A DNA stretch of 64,000 nucleotides from contig NZ_QHGY01000001.1 in NCBI RefSeq assembly GCF_003254665.1, positions 1-64,000 on the forward strand. Reading direction: 5' to 3'. Both the position numbers and the translations under genes were made by a program. This stretch comes from Billgrantia lactosivorans. GTDB lineage: Bacteria > Pseudomonadota > Gammaproteobacteria > Pseudomonadales > Halomonadaceae. Shown piece by piece: positions 62,597 to 64,000 of this stretch. Under the pieces are notes generated by a model. It saw only the letters and a list, made by a program, of their open reading frames with translations, ran no database searches and was not told the DNA's origin. Each line of letters begins with the position of its first letter. The stretch's first letter is position 1.

Positions 62597-63850
62597 ATGA
62601 ACCGTTTTTTCGCACCCCCCGTTGCCGTGGGGCTGAACCTCGCTGCGCTTTTCCTGATCCTGGCGGTACTGATCGCCACGCCCATTCGCAGCCAGATCTT
62701 CGCCGCGCTGCTGATGCTCTATGCCATCGGCTACCTCATCGCAAACCGTGCCACCTTGCGAATCACGCGCTTCGATTGGGCGGTGGTGGGGCTGCTCACC
62801 CTGTATCTGCTTTCGCATCTGCCGGTGTTCGTGTTGAGTGGCTACAGTTCGCGCTATCTCTCGCCGGGGTTTCACATGCTGGCCATGGTGCCGATCTACC
62901 TGATGCTGCGACACCTGGTCGGTCCGCTGGAGCTGCCACGCTTTCGCCATTGGCTGGAGTGGGGGGTGATCGTCGGTAACCTGGGGGCGTTCGTGCTGGG
63001 CATGTATCAATTGGCCTGGCTGGGCGAACGGCGCATCGAAGGCTTCCTGTTCAGCATCAATTTCGGCTATCTCTCCTGTGCCATGGGGTTCCTGGCGCTT
63101 GCGCTGGTGCGGGGTTCCGCACGCAAGGGCTGGTTGCTGGCGGCGGGCATCGCGGTGTTGATCGCCTGTGTGATGACACTGTCACGGGGCGCGATACTGG
63201 CCATCCCGGTGCTGCTGGTGCTGCTGCTGGCGTTGAACGTGGATCGGCTGGGCTGGAAATTGCCGGTGGGCGTGGTGGCGAGTCTGGTGGGGCTGTCGCT
63301 GCTGGCCTATGGCACGGTGGCGGCCATCCAGGAGCGGGTGCACTACAGCATCGAAGAGGTCGTCAACCTGGCCCAGGGCAACGTGGGCGCGGCCGTTTCC
63401 AGTGGCGGGCGGCTGCAGCTCTGGAAGGCCGCTTCGCATGCCTTCGCGGAGCGCCCCTTGGTCGGGCTGACCTATGACGAGCGCGAAGCGCAGATCGACG
63501 CACTGATCGAACAGGGCGAACTGACAAAGTGGGTAGGGAAAGTCAGCCGGGGCCATGCCCACAGCCAGTATTTCGAGATGGCGGCCACCGGCGGGGTGCT
63601 GGGGCTGATCGCGCTGGTCGGCTTCCTGGTGGTGCCGGGCGTCTACCAGCTGCGCCTCTACCTGCGGGATCGCTCCAATGACTACGCGCTTACCGCGGTG
63701 TTATTCACCAGCGGCTTCGCTATCTACTCATTGACTGAAGTGGCTATCGACCATGAACTGATGGTCACGTTCTATGCCTACATGCAGGTGACGTTGCTGG
63801 TGCTGGCCGTTCAGCATTCACGCGTCGGCTTGGGGCGGCATGCGCAATAG
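62597..63850 (+). CDS. O-antigen ligase / polymerase family protein (Wzy_C)
   Basis: This 417-residue polytopic protein has about ten transmembrane segments and the Wzy_C signature VMTLSRGAILAIPVLL, followed by a periplasmic loop with SGGRLQLWKAASHAFAERPLVG and the His motif SRGHAHSQYFEMAATGGVLG. Such proteins are WaaL ligases, Wzy polymerases or protein O-glycosyltransferases, and cannot be separated by sequence alone. The ATG at 62597 follows AGGA at 5 bases and gives a compact N-terminus. It is the last gene of the polysaccharide run. Confidence 0.88.
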   Translation: MNRFFAPPVAVGLNLAALFLILAVLIATPIRSQIFAALLMLYAIGYLIANRATLRITRFDWAVVGLLTLYLLSHLPVFVLSGYSSRYLSPGFHMLAMVPIYLMLRHLVGPLELPRFRHWLEWGVIVGNLGAFVLGMYQLAWLGERRIEGFLFSINFGYLSCAMGFLALALVRGSARKGWLLAAGIAVLIACVMTLSRGAILAIPVLLVLLLALNVDRLGWKLPVGVVASLVGLSLLAYGTVAAIQERVHYSIEEVVNLAQGNVGAAVSSGGRLQLWKAASHAFAERPLVGLTYDEREAQIDALIEQGELTKWVGKVSRGHAHSQYFEMAATGGVLGLIALVGFLVVPGVYQLRLYLRDRSNDYALTAVLFTSGFAIYSLTEVAIDHELMVTFYAYMQVTLLVLAVQHSRVGLGRHAQ

Positions 63851-63872
63851 GAGCGTAGCCTGAAGCGTGGAC

Positions 63873-64000
63873 TCAACTGGCCAGTGCTTCGATGACGTTC
63901 TGCAGCGCCCGTTTTCCCTGGGCGCTGCCTTTATGCCGGTTCCACCAGAGTTGATGCACGGCTCTCACTCGCATGGTGGCGCGCCGAATACCCAGGGTCT
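63873..64000 (-). CDS. C-terminal end of a minus-strand gene, incomplete
   Basis: An open frame enters from the right edge and stops with TGA at 63873-63875. The readable C-terminus includes RVRAVHQLWWNRHKGSAQG and RALQNVIEALAS, plausible helical protein convergent with the ligase gene. It is too short to assign a family. Confidence 0.5.
   Translation of the reverse strand, partial: TLGIRRATMRVRAVHQLWWNRHKGSAQGKRALQNVIEALAS

Overview
The window is high-GC gammaproteobacterial DNA. The best guess is Halomonas or a close relative in the Halomonadaceae. This rests on gene order and content: gyrA-serC-pheA-tyrA/aroA(fused)-cmk-rpsA, an MvaT-type rather than enterobacterial H-NS-type silencer, a two-Cys-pair YacG beside coaE and pilBCD, an acidic GyrA tail, and a Tus-like protein. 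No database search was possible. All assignments come from reading the translations, and the genus is an inference.

Layout. (1) 1-6340 is a type VI secretion accessory module: the 3' part of vgrG, a DUF4123 adaptor, a large cargo effector broken by an apparent one-base deletion near 4452-4454, a periplasmic Sel1-repeat protein that is the likely immunity protein, and a signal-peptide stub of a second Sel1-type gene that ends where the core genome resumes. (2) 6344-20360 is housekeeping: CDF cation efflux, acyltransferase and rdgC on the minus strand; then a hotdog thioesterase with a PsrA-type operator, gyrA, serC, pheA, tyrA-aroA, cmk and rpsA on the plus strand. (3) 20450-31600 holds rimO, a 224-bp MITE-like element with TTA duplications, an SRPBCC protein, a universal-stress protein, a Lon-like protease, a DsbA-type isomerase, a DUF533 protein, and the minus-strand run pilB-pilC-pilD-coaE-yacG-tus. 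(4) 33485-37651 is the plus-strand pilin locus: a long structured leader, pilA, a terminator, an O-antigen-ligase-like pilin glycosyltransferase candidate, and a PilX-like protein with a large beta-rich C-terminus. (5) 37700-41951 holds regulators: a Crp/Fnr protein, MvaT, an AraC/GyrI protein, and a small protein that resembles only the oligomerisation half of MvaT, followed by a basic membrane protein. (6) 42287-63850 is one long plus-strand surface-polysaccharide operon. It begins with an exact ops (RfaH-recruitment) element and carries UDP-glucuronate epimerase, a beta-CASP MBL protein, ugd, a PglK-like ABC flippase, the full pseudaminic acid pathway (pseB, C, F, G, H, I) interrupted by a pyruvyltransferase, glycosyltransferases, a polytopic protein, a lipid-carrier sugar transferase and an O-antigen ligase/polymerase. 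The window ends in the 3' end of a minus-strand gene.

How the parts fit. Ugd plus the epimerase would supply UDP-GlcA and UDP-GalA; PseB-I would supply CMP-pseudaminic acid; the initiating transferase at 61190 loads undecaprenyl phosphate; the glycosyltransferases extend; the PglK-like ABC protein flips; and the Wzy/WaaL-type protein polymerises or ligates. Several genes inside this operon, and the pilA C-terminus plus its ligase, are much more AT-rich than their surroundings. They are therefore likely targets of the MvaT encoded next door.

Most attention should go to the MvaT-half protein (41162-41464), the ops leader (42287-42318), the pyruvyltransferase inside the pse operon, the frameshifted T6SS effector, the PsrA-type operator, the Tus homologue and the MITE. 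No tRNA, rRNA, CRISPR array or intact transposase gene was seen.
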